Assembly (NCBI RefSeq): GCF_014851865.1
Contig: NZ_JACVAM010000004.1
Coordinates: forward strand, 248,001 to 312,000
From: Pseudomonas sp. PDM16
Lineage (GTDB): Bacteria; Pseudomonadota; Gammaproteobacteria; Pseudomonadales; Pseudomonadaceae
Direction of reading: 5' to 3'
DNA length: 64,000 bases
Below the pieces are notes generated by a model. It was not told the origin of the DNA. It saw nothing but the letters and a program-made list of their open reading frames with translations, and searched no databases. The position numbers and the translations under genes were made by a program. This document shows positions 7,198-15,306 of the stretch, in pieces. Every line of letters starts with the position of its first letter. The first letter of the stretch is position 1.

Positions 7198-8817
7198 TCA
7201 GGAATGGAGAGCCGGTTGGCCGACGATGGACCAGGCGGCCCGGCGACCGTTGAAGATGCAGTTGCTGAGGAAGGTGCCTTCCAGCGAGCGGATGCCGCTG
7301 ATACCACCGCCGCCGAAGCCGGCCGCTTCGCCCGCTGCGTACAGGCCGGTGATCGGTTGGCCGCTGCCATCGAGCACCCGCGACTGCAGGTCGGTGAGCA
7401 TGCCGCCCATGCTCTTGCGGCTGATGAGACGAGTGCGAATGGCGATCAACGGCCCGGCGGACGGGTCGAGAATCGGCTGGAAGCGGCAGGTGCGCAGGCG
7501 GTCGCTGCGCCACTGGCGTAGCTGGCGGATGCGTTGCAACTGCTCGTCGTTGTACAGGCTCGTCTTGCGCTGGATGTGCTGGTCGTAGTGCTCGACATCG
7601 GCCTGCAGGCTGGCCGGGTCGAGGCGGTCGTCGCCGGCCAGGTCGGCCATTTTTCGTGTCAGGCCCGGCAGGTCGGTGGCGGTCAGCACATCCGGGCAGT
7701 GCTCGATCATCCAGCTCACCAGTTCGCGGTTGCCGGTGAGGGTTTGCCAGATCAGGCGCAGCATCTTGCGGTCGCGGAACAGCGGGTTGCTGTCGGCGCC
7801 GGAGATGGCCATTTCCTTGATCGCGATCTTCCAGTTCATCAACTGCCAGCCGTACTGGCCGGGCAGGTGGCAGAGGCGCTTGCACAGGTCGTGGGTGTCG
7901 AAGCCGCTGACCATGGGCACCGGTCCCGCACGTCTGCCGGAGGCATCGAGCCAGAGGGCGGAGCGGGGTGGGATCAGGCTGAGACCATGGTTCGGGTACT
8001 GCGGCTCGGGGTGGGCGATGCCGGCGGCGTAGTTCCACATCTGCCCCAGCTTGACCACCTGGCCGCCGGCGGCGACCACCTGCTCGTGCAGCGCGCCATT
8101 GGCGTGTGGCGGTGTGCCGGCGAGCAGGTCGTCCGGGCAGGGGCCGTAGAGCGAGTCCCAGTGCTGGCGCACTCGGCCCAGGTCGCCGTTGATGCCGCCG
8201 CCGCAGATCACCACGTGCTCCGCGTCGACCTGGAAGTCGCCCACTGGCGACGTACCGTGGCAGCCAACTACCGCGCCATTGCGTTGCTGCAGGCCCAGCA
8301 CCTTGTGCTCGAAATGGCAGGCCAGACGCTCCTGGCTGTGCGCGAGCAGTTGTTGGGCGAGGGTGTCCGCCAGGGCGCGGCCGCAGCCCCAGAGTACGTG
8401 GTAGCGGGGCAGGGAGTTGCCGTCGCCGTGGTTACCACGCTCGGCCCACTGCACGGCGGGGAAGAAGCTCATGCCGCGGTGACGCAGCCAGTCGTAGATG
8501 TCTGCCCGGTTGCGCTCGGCATAGGCCTCGGCCCAGCGCATGGCCCAGTGATCGTCCCGGTCGAAGCAGGCGGCGCGCTGCCAGTCTTCCAGCATCAGCT
8601 CGGGCGAGTCGCTCACGCCATTGTGCCGCTGTTCCTCGGTGCCACAGAGCAACATGCCGCCGAAGGCATCGCTGGCCTGGCCGCCCAGCTTTTCGCGCGG
8701 GCCGGCATCCAGCAGCAGCACGCTGCGCCCCAGGCTCAGCAGCTCCAGCGCGGTGACGATGCCCGCGAGCCCTCCACCCACCACCAGGTTTTCACAACGA
8801 TAACGAACCGTGCCCAT
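7198..8817 (-). CDS. FAD-binding dehydrogenase (fumarate reductase / ketosteroid dehydrogenase-like)
   Basis: A 539-residue flavoprotein. The N-terminal Rossmann motif VVGGGLAGIVTALELLSLG binds FAD. GGQASDAFGGM and, near the C-terminus, GLYAAGEAAGFGGGGISG with RSLEGTFLSNCIFNGR are typical of the FAD_binding_2 / 3-ketosteroid-1-dehydrogenase-like group. No signal peptide or haem motif is seen. It is the first gene of the leftward operon and faces an AraC-type regulator across 133 bases that contain a direct repeat. The likely role is desaturation or oxidation of the pathway substrate. The substrate is unknown. Confidence 0.82.
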   Translation of the reverse strand: MGTVRYRCENLVVGGGLAGIVTALELLSLGRSVLLLDAGPREKLGGQASDAFGGMLLCGTEEQRHNGVSDSPELMLEDWQRAACFDRDDHWAMRWAEAYAERNRADIYDWLRHRGMSFFPAVQWAERGNHGDGNSLPRYHVLWGCGRALADTLAQQLLAHSQERLACHFEHKVLGLQQRNGAVVGCHGTSPVGDFQVDAEHVVICGGGINGDLGRVRQHWDSLYGPCPDDLLAGTPPHANGALHEQVVAAGGQVVKLGQMWNYAAGIAHPEPQYPNHGLSLIPPRSALWLDASGRRAGPVPMVSGFDTHDLCKRLCHLPGQYGWQLMNWKIAIKEMAISGADSNPLFRDRKMLRLIWQTLTGNRELVSWMIEHCPDVLTATDLPGLTRKMADLAGDDRLDPASLQADVEHYDQHIQRKTSLYNDEQLQRIRQLRQWRSDRLRTCRFQPILDPSAGPLIAIRTRLISRKSMGGMLTDLQSRVLDGSGQPITGLYAAGEAAGFGGGGISGIRSLEGTFLSNCIFNGRRAAWSIVGQPALHS

Positions 8818-8873
8818 GTGACCTCCGACGAATCCTTTCGGCGCAGGGTAGGAGCGAAGCGGCAGACATATCC

Positions 8874-8912
8874 TGATATTTCACGAATGGAAATTTGACA
8901 TTTCACGAGTCG
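8874..8912. promoter_or_regulatory. AraC-type operator: 17-base direct repeat, 22-base period
   Basis: TGATATTTCACGAATGG (8874-8890) and TGACATTTCACGAGTCG (8896-8912) match at 14 of 17 positions and start exactly 22 bases apart, about two helical turns. This is the classic arrangement of an AraC-family binding site. It lies between the flavoprotein operon and the divergent AraC gene, so it probably binds that regulator. Confidence 0.65.
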
Positions 8913-8950
8913 CGCAGGCGCACTAGGCAAAACGTGGCAGAGTCTCTGGC

Positions 8951-9949
8951 ATGACCCGTATCGCCCGAAGTGCCGTTTTCATCGGCTATGACAGCCTGTG
9001 CCGCAAGTTCGGCCTCAACCCGCTCGCGCTGCTGCGGCGCTGTGGCGTGGACCCGGTGGTGCTGCGCCGCCCGGATCTCTACGTGCCCTATGCGCACCTG
9101 GCCCAGGCGCTGAACCTGGCGGCTGAGGAGAGCGGCATCAGCAACTTCGGCCTGCAACTCAGCGAGTACCACGATTACCTGGTGTTCGGCCCGTTTGGCC
9201 TGCTGCTGGCCCAGGCGGAGAGCTTCACCGAGGTGCTGCGGCTGACGCAGCAGTACATCCACCTGCATGCCCAGGGCATTGCCTTGCGGCCGAAGAGCGA
9301 GGACGGCCAGTTGCGAGTGGAGTACTGCCTGCAACTGCCCGAGCCGGTGGACCTGCGTCAGCTGCGCGAGCTGGGCCTGGGCGTGGTGCAGCGCTCGATG
9401 CGTACCCTGTTCGGCGAGGCCTGGCAGCCGTCCCGTTTGCTGGTTGGCCACGGCTGCATGGGCGATGCGGCCGAGTACGAGTGTTTCTTCGGTTGTCCGG
9501 TGAGCTTCGAGCAATCGGTGAGCGCGTTCGTCACCCAGGCCGATATCGATCAGCTACGCCCGCTGGAGCAGCGCCGCCAGCTCAAGTCGCACCTGATCGA
9601 GCAGTACGCCCAGCGTCATCACCGCCAGCCGGACCTGCTCGAACAGTTGCGCTACACCCTGCAATCGATCCTGCCTACCGGCGACGCCAGCCTGGAGGTG
9701 ATCGCGCGCCTGCTCGGCAAGCACCCGCGCAGTCTGCAGATGGAATTGCAGACGCAAGGGCTGAGCTTCCGCAGCCTGCTCGAACAGGTGCGCTATCACG
9801 AAGCCCAGGAGCAGTTGCGGCTGTCGGCCCAGTCCATCACCGAGCTTGCGCTCAACCTCGGCTATGCCGACGAGAGTGCCTTCTCACGTGCCTTCAAACG
9901 CTGGAGCGGTTTGTCGCCACGGCAGTGGCGACAACGCGAAACCAGTTGA
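8951..9949 (+). CDS. AraC family transcriptional regulator
   Basis: A 332-residue regulator with an N-terminal effector domain of the Arabinose_bd type (residues about 20-205; the C-terminal part contains the conserved AEYECFFGCPVSFEQ patch). A C-terminal AraC/XylS double helix-turn-helix follows, ending SITELALNLGYADESAFSRAFKRWSG. It is divergent from the flavoprotein, ThDP-enzyme and FMN-dehydrogenase operon and most likely activates it through the direct repeat in the shared intergenic region. The inducer is presumably a substrate of that pathway. It ends 10 bases from the opposing tautomerase gene. Confidence 0.9.
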   Translation: MTRIARSAVFIGYDSLCRKFGLNPLALLRRCGVDPVVLRRPDLYVPYAHLAQALNLAAEESGISNFGLQLSEYHDYLVFGPFGLLLAQAESFTEVLRLTQQYIHLHAQGIALRPKSEDGQLRVEYCLQLPEPVDLRQLRELGLGVVQRSMRTLFGEAWQPSRLLVGHGCMGDAAEYECFFGCPVSFEQSVSAFVTQADIDQLRPLEQRRQLKSHLIEQYAQRHHRQPDLLEQLRYTLQSILPTGDASLEVIARLLGKHPRSLQMELQTQGLSFRSLLEQVRYHEAQEQLRLSAQSITELALNLGYADESAFSRAFKRWSGLSPRQWRQRETS

Positions 9950-9959
9950 TGCGGCACTG

Positions 9960-10169
9960 CTAGCCTTTGGGTGGTTTGCTGCGGTGCTCGGTGGTGGTGA
10001 TGCCCGCGTAGCCCCAGTTATCGGTGTCGACTTCTTCGATCACGATATGGGTGAGTTCGGGCTTCTTGTTCAGAACGCGCTCCAGAGTCTCGGTGATTTC
10101 CTTGATGACCTGAGCTTTCTGCTCGCGGGTGACGCCGTCGCGGGTGATGCGGACGCTGACGAAGGGCAT
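9960..10169 (-). CDS. 4-oxalocrotonate tautomerase family protein
   Basis: A 69-residue protein beginning MPFVSVRITRDGVTREQKAQ. After Met removal, Pro-1 would be the catalytic base of this tautomerase superfamily. Length and the pattern of basic residues followed by ITETLERVLNKKPELTHIVIEEV fit the small homo-oligomeric 4-OT type. It precedes nothing obvious for aromatic meta-cleavage, so the substrate is unknown. The SDR gene lies upstream on the same strand with a 44-base gap, and the two may be co-transcribed. Confidence 0.85.
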   Translation of the reverse strand: MPFVSVRITRDGVTREQKAQVIKEITETLERVLNKKPELTHIVIEEVDTDNWGYAGITTTEHRSKPPKG

Positions 10170-10213
10170 GGTCTTGCTCCTGTGTGGATGAATGGTGGTG
10201 ATCGATCAGCCTA

Positions 10214-10948
10214 TTACCATTTGCCGGCGCTCATGCCGCCGTCAACTGGCAGCACCGCACCCGTGGTGAAATTGGCGCTGGCCAGGTACAGCACGGCGTC
10301 GGCGACTTCCTCGACCCTGCCCATGCGCCCGGCCGGTTGCAGGTGGTTGAGGAAGTCATACGAGGCCGGGTCGTGCATAGGTGTCTCGATGATGCCGGGA
10401 GCGACCGCGTTGACCTGAATGTTGTGCGGCGACAGTTCCAGCGCCAGGGCGCGGGTGACCTGGTTCAGGCCACCCTTGATCAGCACCGGCAGTGTCGCCG
10501 GCACGCTGATGTTGGCCTGCAGCGCCACGGCGGCGGTGATGTTGATGATGTGGCCCTGGCGCCGCTCGATCATGTGCGCGGCGGCGGCCTGGGAGGCGTA
10601 GACCACGCCCTTGAGGTTGGTCTCCAGCAGGCCGTCGATGTCGTCCGGGCTGTATTCGATGAAGGGCTTGGGCAGGAAGAAGCCGGCGTTGTTGACCAGC
10701 ACGTCGACCTGGCCGAAGGCTTCGATGCCAGTCTGGATCAGGCGGCGCGCAGTGTCCGGTTTGGCGATGTCGCCGGCCACGCCGATGAAGGTTGCAGGGC
10801 CATCCAGTTGCGCCCGGGCTTTTTCCAGCCCCTCGGCGGAGCGGGCATTGCCGACCACGTTGAAGCCATTGGCCAGGAAGGCCTGGACCAGGCCGAAGCC
10901 GATGCCGCTGGAGGCGCCGGTGATCACCACGGTTCTGTTGTTGCTCAT
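10214..10948 (-). CDS. SDR family protein with atypical active site
   Basis: A 244-residue short-chain dehydrogenase/reductase. The cofactor motif TGASSGIG (residues 10-17) and VNNAGFF are intact, as is the C-terminal PVDGGMSAGKW. The region that normally carries catalytic Ser and YxxxK instead reads NITAAVALQ and TLPVLIKGGLNQ. The Lys is kept, Pro stands in the Tyr position and no Ser is in place. The nucleotide reading was checked on the minus strand. It may be catalytically altered, use other residues, or act non-enzymatically. It is divergent from a LysR gene that probably controls it. Confidence 0.85.
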   Translation of the reverse strand: MSNNRTVVITGASSGIGFGLVQAFLANGFNVVGNARSAEGLEKARAQLDGPATFIGVAGDIAKPDTARRLIQTGIEAFGQVDVLVNNAGFFLPKPFIEYSPDDIDGLLETNLKGVVYASQAAAAHMIERRQGHIINITAAVALQANISVPATLPVLIKGGLNQVTRALALELSPHNIQVNAVAPGIIETPMHDPASYDFLNHLQPAGRMGRVEEVADAVLYLASANFTTGAVLPVDGGMSAGKW

Positions 10949-11042
10949 GTCGCTTCTCCCAATGAGGAGGCACCGAGTGGCGCCGTTGGGAGGACTATAT
11001 TTTTGCGCGTTATGCGGATAAATATGGCTTAGAGAACTTCAG

Positions 11043-11062
11043 TTGATACATGGTGTAATCAA
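11043..11062. promoter_or_regulatory. LysR-type operator candidate
   Basis: TTGATACATGGTGTAATCAA is a near-perfect inverted repeat (TTGAT...ATCAA with ACA/TGT inside) that ends two bases before the LysR start codon. LysR proteins typically bind such dyads in divergent promoters. The spacing (10 bases between half sites) does not fit FNR/ANR. Probable autoregulatory site; not tested. Confidence 0.45.
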
Positions 11063-11064
11063 TC

Positions 11065-11991
11065 ATGCAGCGCCAATTCGACGACATCCTGCTCGGCAGC
11101 ATCGAGCTGTTCTGTCTGGCGGCGGAGCTGGGCAGCTTTACGGCGGCTGGGCTGGCGGCCGGCGTGACGCCGGCGGCGGTCAGTCGCTCGATCGGCCGCC
11201 TGGAGGAGCGCCTGGGTTCGCGGCTGTTCGTGCGTACAACACGTAGCATTCGCCTGACCGAGGGCGGCCGTGGCTACTACCAGCAGTGCCGCCAGGCGCT
11301 GACCCAGTTGGTGGAAGCCGAGCGCGCGGTGAGCGGCCAGCAGCAGGAGCCCTCGGGCACCCTGCGCATCAGCCTGCCGACCACCTATGGCCACCACCGC
11401 ATCCTGCCGTTGCTGCCCGAGTTCCGCCTGCGCTACCCGAAGGTGCAGGTCGATATCCACCTGGGCAACCGCAATATCGACTTCGTCGGCGAGGGCTATG
11501 ACCTGGCCATTCGCGTGCGTGCGCAGCCGGATTCGACCCTGATCGCCCGGCCCCTGGAGGATGCCCGCCTGGTGGTGGTGGCGACGCCCGCGTACCTGGC
11601 GCGCGCCGGCGTGCCGCAGGGCCTGGACGACCTGGCGCGGCACGACTGCATCCAGTTCGAACTGCCCAGTAGCGGCCGGCGCATCACCTGGCTGTTCAAC
11701 GAGGGCGGCCAGGAGCGGGAAATCCTTACCGACGGAGGCTACGTCTGCTCGGACGATGTGCTGGGCGGCGTGACCCTGGCCAAGCATGGCGCAGGGCTGT
11801 TTCAGACCTATCGCTTCATCGTCGAGCGGGAGCTGGCCGAGGGCTCGCTGGTCGAGGTGCTGCAGCCGTTCGCCGGCCGCTCGCGGCCCTTCACCCTGCT
11901 GTATCCCCAGGGCCGGCACATGCCGCTGCGCCTGCGCGCGTTCATCGACTTCATCATGGAACAGCAGCGCCAGTGGGCGACTGACGCCTGA
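11065..11991 (+). CDS. LysR family transcriptional regulator
   Basis: A 308-residue protein with an N-terminal winged helix-turn-helix (SIELFCLAAELGSFTAAGLAAGVTPAAVSRSIGRLEERLG) and a LysR substrate-binding domain from about residue 90. The beginning SGTLRISLPTTYGHHRILPLLPEF is typical of the CrgA-like branch. It diverges from the SDR gene, and an inverted repeat abuts its start. Its probable target is the SDR/tautomerase pair. The effector is unknown. Confidence 0.92.
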   Translation: MQRQFDDILLGSIELFCLAAELGSFTAAGLAAGVTPAAVSRSIGRLEERLGSRLFVRTTRSIRLTEGGRGYYQQCRQALTQLVEAERAVSGQQQEPSGTLRISLPTTYGHHRILPLLPEFRLRYPKVQVDIHLGNRNIDFVGEGYDLAIRVRAQPDSTLIARPLEDARLVVVATPAYLARAGVPQGLDDLARHDCIQFELPSSGRRITWLFNEGGQEREILTDGGYVCSDDVLGGVTLAKHGAGLFQTYRFIVERELAEGSLVEVLQPFAGRSRPFTLLYPQGRHMPLRLRAFIDFIMEQQRQWATDA

Positions 11992-12191
11992 ACGCCACCC
12001 TGCGTATCACTCTGTATCTGCCGCGCCTTGAGCGCGGCTGGCATACAAAGCGAGCGCCTCTCTGATACGTGCCAGATACAAGCGCGCGGCCAAATGGCGA
12101 CACCCGAAAGAGACCCGCACTACGCGGCTCTGCCGGCCAATCGCCCTGTGGCACATCCGCGAGCCATCGCGCCCAGCACCGGAGAACTTCC

Positions 12192-12647
12192 ATGTCCCAT
12201 ACCCCCGTTTCTAACAAGACCCGCATCGGCCTGCTCGCTGTCGCCCTGGCCGGTGGCATGAACCTGGCTTCCAATGCGTTCGCCGTCGAGGCGCTGCCCC
12301 AGGGCTACCAACTGGCCGCTGCCGACAAGGCCGGTGAAGGCAAGTGTGGCGAAGGCAAATGCGGTGGTAGCGAAAAGACCACCCAAGCCGAAGGCAAATG
12401 TGGTGAAGGCAAGTGCGGCGATGCGTCCTTCGCCCGTACCGACACCGATGGCGATGGTCGTGTCTCGCTCAAGGAACTACTGAGCGTGGCGCCGAACGGC
12501 ACCCCGGAATTCAACGCCATGGACGCCAATCATGATGGCTACCTGTCCGAGGCCGAGGTCTACACCTTCCGCAGCAACCAGTACACCAGCAACGGCAAGC
12601 CGGTGCCGACCGAGCTGTTCACCAAGATGAGCCAGGCCAAGGACTGA
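12192..12647 (+). CDS. HvfA/bufferin-like metallophore precursor with EF-hands
   Basis: A 151-residue secreted protein. A Sec signal peptide (positive [11 protein letters not shown], hydrophobic core, NAFA cleavage site near residue 32) is followed by four EGKCG pentapeptides in two adjacent pairs (residues 49-58 and 67-76). Two EF-hand loops come next, [12 protein letters not shown] (84-95) and [12 protein letters not shown] (111-122). EGKCG repeats beside DUF692 and DUF2063 genes are the hallmark of HvfA-type (oxazolin/bufferin) copper-binding RiPPs, whose Cys residues are modified by the DUF692 enzyme. The fusion with Ca-binding EF-hands is notable. The start was chosen at 12192 because GGAG precedes it and the signal peptide follows. 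Confidence 0.82.
   Translation: MSHTPVSNKTRIGLLAVALAGGMNLASNAFAVEALPQGYQLAAADKAGEGKCGEGKCGGSEKTTQAEGKCGEGKCGDASFARTDTDGDGRVSLKELLSVAPNGTPEFNAMDANHDGYLSEAEVYTFRSNQYTSNGKPVPTELFTKMSQAKD
12336..12419 (+). repeat. Four EGKCG-coding pentapeptide repeats
   Basis: Copies lie at 12336-12350, 12351-12365, 12390-12404 and 12405-12419. The two pairs flank a short linker (GGSEKTTQA). Codons vary (AAG/AAA, TGT/TGC), so the peptide rather than the DNA is conserved, which points to selection on the modified Cys residues. Confidence 0.85.
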
Positions 12648-12663
12648 TCCGCCTCTGTCACCA

Positions 12664-12692
12664 CGCCCTCCCTGTCGCCGACCGGGAGGGCG
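12664..12692 (+). promoter_or_regulatory. Hairpin between precursor and maturation genes
   Basis: CGCCCTCCC (12664-12672) and GGGAGGGCG (12684-12692) form a perfect 9-bp stem with an 11-base loop, 16 bases after the precursor stop. Only a weak T-rich stretch follows, so it is more likely a leaky terminator or RNA-end stabiliser. It would raise precursor output relative to the downstream enzyme genes. Confidence 0.6.
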
Positions 12693-12714
12693 TTCGTCCA
12701 TCTGGAGAAGCCTT

Positions 12715-13560
12715 ATGACCATTCTTGCTCCCGTGCATGGCGCCGGCCTCGGCCTGCGCCGTGCCTTGCTGCCTGAGCTGCTGGCGATGGCGCCCGGCAG
12801 CGTGGATTTTCTCGAATGCGCGCCGGACAACTGGATCGGCGTCGGCGGCGCCCATGGCGATGGCCTCGCGGCATTGGTCGAACGTATCCCGTTGACCTGC
12901 CATGGCCTGTCGCTGTCGCTCGGCGGCCCGGCGCCGCTGGACATCGATCTGCTGACGCGCACCCGCAGCTTTCTCGAACGCCATCGGGTGCCGCTGTACA
13001 GCGAACACCTGAGCTACTGCTCGGACGACGGCCAGTTGTACGACCTGCTGCCGCTGCCGTTCACCGACGAGGCGGTGCGCCACGTGGCCGCGCGCATCCG
13101 CCAGGCTCAGGATGTGCTGGGCCGACGCATCGCCGTGGAAAACGTTTCCTACTACGCGGCGCCCTACCAGGCGCTGAGCGAGATCGACTTCCTTCGCGCG
13201 GTGCTGGACGAGGCAGACTGCGACCTGCTGCTGGACGTCAACAACCTGTTCGTCAACGCCATCAACCATGGTTACGACGCAGCGAGCTACCTGGCGACGA
13301 TTCCTGCCGCGCGGGTGGTCTGTCTGCATGTGGCTGGGCATTACGACGAGGCTCCGGACCTTAAGATCGACACCCACGGCGCTGCCGTGAAGGACGATGT
13401 ATGGGCGCTGCTGTCGCAGGCCTACGCGCGCTTCGGCGAGGTGCCGACCCTGCTGGAGCGGGACTTCAACTTCCCGCCGTTGGCCGAGCTGCTGACCGAG
13501 GTCGAGCAGATTCGCGGCCACCAGCGCGCCGCCCGGCTGCCGGAGGTGTGCCATGGCTGA
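12715..13560 (+). CDS. DUF692 / MNIO family RiPP-modifying oxygenase (HvfB/BufB-like)
   Basis: A 281-residue TIM-barrel multinuclear non-haem iron oxygenase. Likely metal ligands are His in CHGLSLSLG, Glu/His in YSEHLSY, Glu in VENVSYY, Asp in LLLDVNNLF, His in CLHVAGH, Asp/His in KIDTHG and Glu in LLERDFNFP. Family enzymes oxidise Cys residues of peptide substrates, giving 5-thiooxazole-type products in bufferins. It lies 67 bases after the EGKCG precursor and overlaps the DUF2063 gene by 8 bases, so this gene set forms one maturation unit. The modification made here is inferred from family membership. Confidence 0.88.
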   Translation: MTILAPVHGAGLGLRRALLPELLAMAPGSVDFLECAPDNWIGVGGAHGDGLAALVERIPLTCHGLSLSLGGPAPLDIDLLTRTRSFLERHRVPLYSEHLSYCSDDGQLYDLLPLPFTDEAVRHVAARIRQAQDVLGRRIAVENVSYYAAPYQALSEIDFLRAVLDEADCDLLLDVNNLFVNAINHGYDAASYLATIPAARVVCLHVAGHYDEAPDLKIDTHGAAVKDDVWALLSQAYARFGEVPTLLERDFNFPPLAELLTEVEQIRGHQRAARLPEVCHG

Positions 13561-14302
13561 GGCACTGCACGAGCAACTGCTGCGCATGGCCCGCCATGTG
13601 CGCGATCCACAGCACCATGCGCCGCCACCGGGTATCGAGGCGCGGCGCCTGGCGGTCTATCGGCAGCTGTTCTTCGGTAATCTAGAATCGCTGCTGTCCG
13701 GGGCTTTTCCGGTGGCACGGGCAAGCCTGGGCACGGACCGCTGGCAGGCCCTGGTGCAGGCCTTCTACGCCGATTATCGCTGTCGCACGCCCTTGTTCAC
13801 CGAAATGGCCGGCGAATTCGTCGACTACCTGGAGGCGGGCGGGGCACCGGATGTGCCCGAGTGGCTCGCCGAGCTGGCCCACTACGAGCGGGTGGAAAGC
13901 CTGTTGCTGCTCAGCGATGTGGCCGAGCCGGACCACGACCCGCAGGGCGATCTGCTCGACGGCGTGCTTGTGCTGTCCTCGCTGGCGTGGCCGCTGGCCT
14001 ATCGCTGGCCGGTGTCGGAGATCGGCCCAGACCATCCGCCGCCGCAGATTCCCGAGCAACCGACGCTGATCCTGGCCCAGCGTCGGGCGGACCAGAGGGT
14101 GCATTTCTCGAGGCTTGCGCCGCTCGCGCATGCGATGCTGAGGTCGCTTCAGCAGCATGACCGTAGTGGCAGAGAGCATCTGCTCCGACTAGCCGAGTTG
14201 GCCGGGATGGCGGTGGAAGAGGTTGTGCCTGCAGGACTGGTGCTGTTGGAGAGCCTGCGTGCTCAGGGCGCGGTGCTCGGGACAAGGCGAGTAGGAGGAT
14301 GA
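13553..14302 (+). CDS. DUF2063 partner protein (HvfC/BufC-like)
   Basis: A 249-residue protein with an N-terminal DUF2063 domain ([30 protein letters not shown] and [23 protein letters not shown]). Such proteins bind the precursor peptide and present it to the DUF692 oxygenase. The ATG lies inside the last 8 bases of the oxygenase gene (translational coupling). No transporter or TonB receptor follows. A DoxX-type HvfX-like gene is found about 35 kb away rather than adjacent. Confidence 0.85.
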   Translation: MAEALHEQLLRMARHVRDPQHHAPPPGIEARRLAVYRQLFFGNLESLLSGAFPVARASLGTDRWQALVQAFYADYRCRTPLFTEMAGEFVDYLEAGGAPDVPEWLAELAHYERVESLLLLSDVAEPDHDPQGDLLDGVLVLSSLAWPLAYRWPVSEIGPDHPPPQIPEQPTLILAQRRADQRVHFSRLAPLAHAMLRSLQQHDRSGREHLLRLAELAGMAVEEVVPAGLVLLESLRAQGAVLGTRRVGG

Positions 14303-14307
14303 AAACC

Positions 14308-14350
14308 GGAAAGAAAACGCCCTGTCAGCATGGTGGCGCTGGTAGGGCGT
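14308..14350 (-). terminator. Terminator for the PA3496-like gene
   Basis: On the minus strand ACGCCCT (complement of 14344-14350) pairs with AGGGCGT (complement of 14317-14323), with an inner CAGC/GCTG helix, followed by TTTTCTTT. It lies just downstream of the small minus-strand gene ending at 14378. No T tract exists in the plus direction. Confidence 0.6.
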
Positions 14351-14377
14351 GGCTACTCGTTGGAGGCTGGCTCGGCT

Positions 14378-14560
14378 TCAGAAATCGAAATCGTAGTCGT
14401 TGAGCTGCCTTTGTAGACGGCGTTCGGCGAGCATGTTGTCGATCATGCGGCGCTTGGCCAGGTTGGTCTTGGCGACTTCCACCGTGCGCTCGCCAGCGTC
14501 TTCGCTATCTTCGGCGGTGAAGTCGTTTTCGACTTCGAGTTCTTCTTTGTCAGTGCTCAT
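14378..14560 (-). CDS. PA3496-like small acidic protein
   Basis: A 60-residue highly acidic protein (MSTDKEELEVENDFTAEDSEDAGERTVEV) with a basic middle (KTNLAKRRMIDNMLAERRLQ) and a NDYDFDF tail. It matches my memory of the Pseudomonas PA3496 family, described as putative envelope integrity proteins. No membrane segment or signal peptide is seen, so that role is not evident from sequence. It lies between the metallophore operon and nth, as a separate unit with its own terminator. Confidence 0.75.
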   Translation of the reverse strand: MSTDKEELEVENDFTAEDSEDAGERTVEVAKTNLAKRRMIDNMLAERRLQRQLNDYDFDF

Positions 14561-14667
14561 GTGCCAACTCCAGGGTTCGGAGGCTGATGGCGCACCTTAT
14601 AGCGGCAAAGTCTGGGGCTGGTAAAAAAGATTTTTTCAATCAGGCCCATGCCTGATTCGTGGGCCAA

Positions 14668-15306
14668 TCAATCGTCAGAGGTCTTGGCCTTGTACTCGCA
14701 CAGATCCTCGATGCGGCAGGCGCCACACCGTGGCTTGCGCGCCTGGCAGACGTAGCGGCCATGGAGGATCAGCCAGTGGTGGGCGTCGAGCAAAAACTCC
14801 TTCGGCACGAACTTGAGCAGCTTGTTTTCCACTTCCACCACGTTCTTGCCGGGAGCGATGCCGGTGCGGTTGCTGACGCGGAAGATATGCGTGTCCACTG
14901 CCATGGCCAATTGCCGGAACGCGGTGTTGAGTACCACGTTGGCGGTCTTGCGGCCGACCCCGGGCAGCGCTTCCAGGTCCTCGCGGTTGTCCGGCACCTG
15001 GCTGCCATGTTTCTCGACCAGGATGCGGCAGGTCTCGATGACGTTCTTCGCCTTGCTGTTGAACAGGCCGATGGTCTTGATGTACTCGGAGAGGCCCTCG
15101 ACGCCCAGCGCATAGATGGCTTCCGGGGTGTTGGCCACTGGGTAGAGCTTGGCGGTGGCCTTGTTCACCCCGACATCGGTGGCCTGGGCGGAGAGGATTA
15201 CCGCAATCAACAGCTCGAACGGTGTGGTGTAGGCCAGCTCGGTCTTGGGCTCGGGGTTGTCTTCGTGCAGGCGACGGAAGATCTCAAAGCGTTTGGCGGC
15301 GTTCAT
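14668..15306 (-). CDS. nth: Endonuclease III
   Basis: A DNA glycosylase/AP lyase that removes oxidised pyrimidines. At 212 residues it matches E. coli Nth. It has the helix-hairpin-helix LPGVGRKTANVVLNTAF with catalytic Lys, the catalytic Asp in AVDTHIFRVSNR, and the C-terminal [4Fe-4S] motif CQARKPRCGACRIEDLC. The ATG overlaps the rnfE stop by 4 bases, placing nth last in the rnf operon as in other gamma-proteobacteria. Confidence 0.97.
   Translation of the reverse strand: MNAAKRFEIFRRLHEDNPEPKTELAYTTPFELLIAVILSAQATDVGVNKATAKLYPVANTPEAIYALGVEGLSEYIKTIGLFNSKAKNVIETCRILVEKHGSQVPDNREDLEALPGVGRKTANVVLNTAFRQLAMAVDTHIFRVSNRTGIAPGKNVVEVENKLLKFVPKEFLLDAHHWLILHGRYVCQARKPRCGACRIEDLCEYKAKTSDD

Noticed and set aside
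5390..7588. A 732-codon plus-strand frame across the ThDP-enzyme gene.
   Set aside because: Mirror frame of a strongly coding minus-strand gene; the product shows no domain and ends inside the flavoprotein gene.
11043..11062. Reading the TTGAT...ATCAA dyad as an ANR/FNR box.
   Set aside because: The half sites are separated by 10 bases rather than 4, so it suits a LysR protein better.
12069..12191. Upstream extension of the EGKCG precursor frame to an earlier ATG.
   Set aside because: The extension would hide the signal peptide; ATG 12192 has GGAG upstream and begins the Sec signal.
12336..12419. EGKCG-coding repeats as a DNA repeat or CRISPR-like element.
   Set aside because: Copies are in frame, vary synonymously and sit inside a secreted protein gene, so selection is on the peptide.
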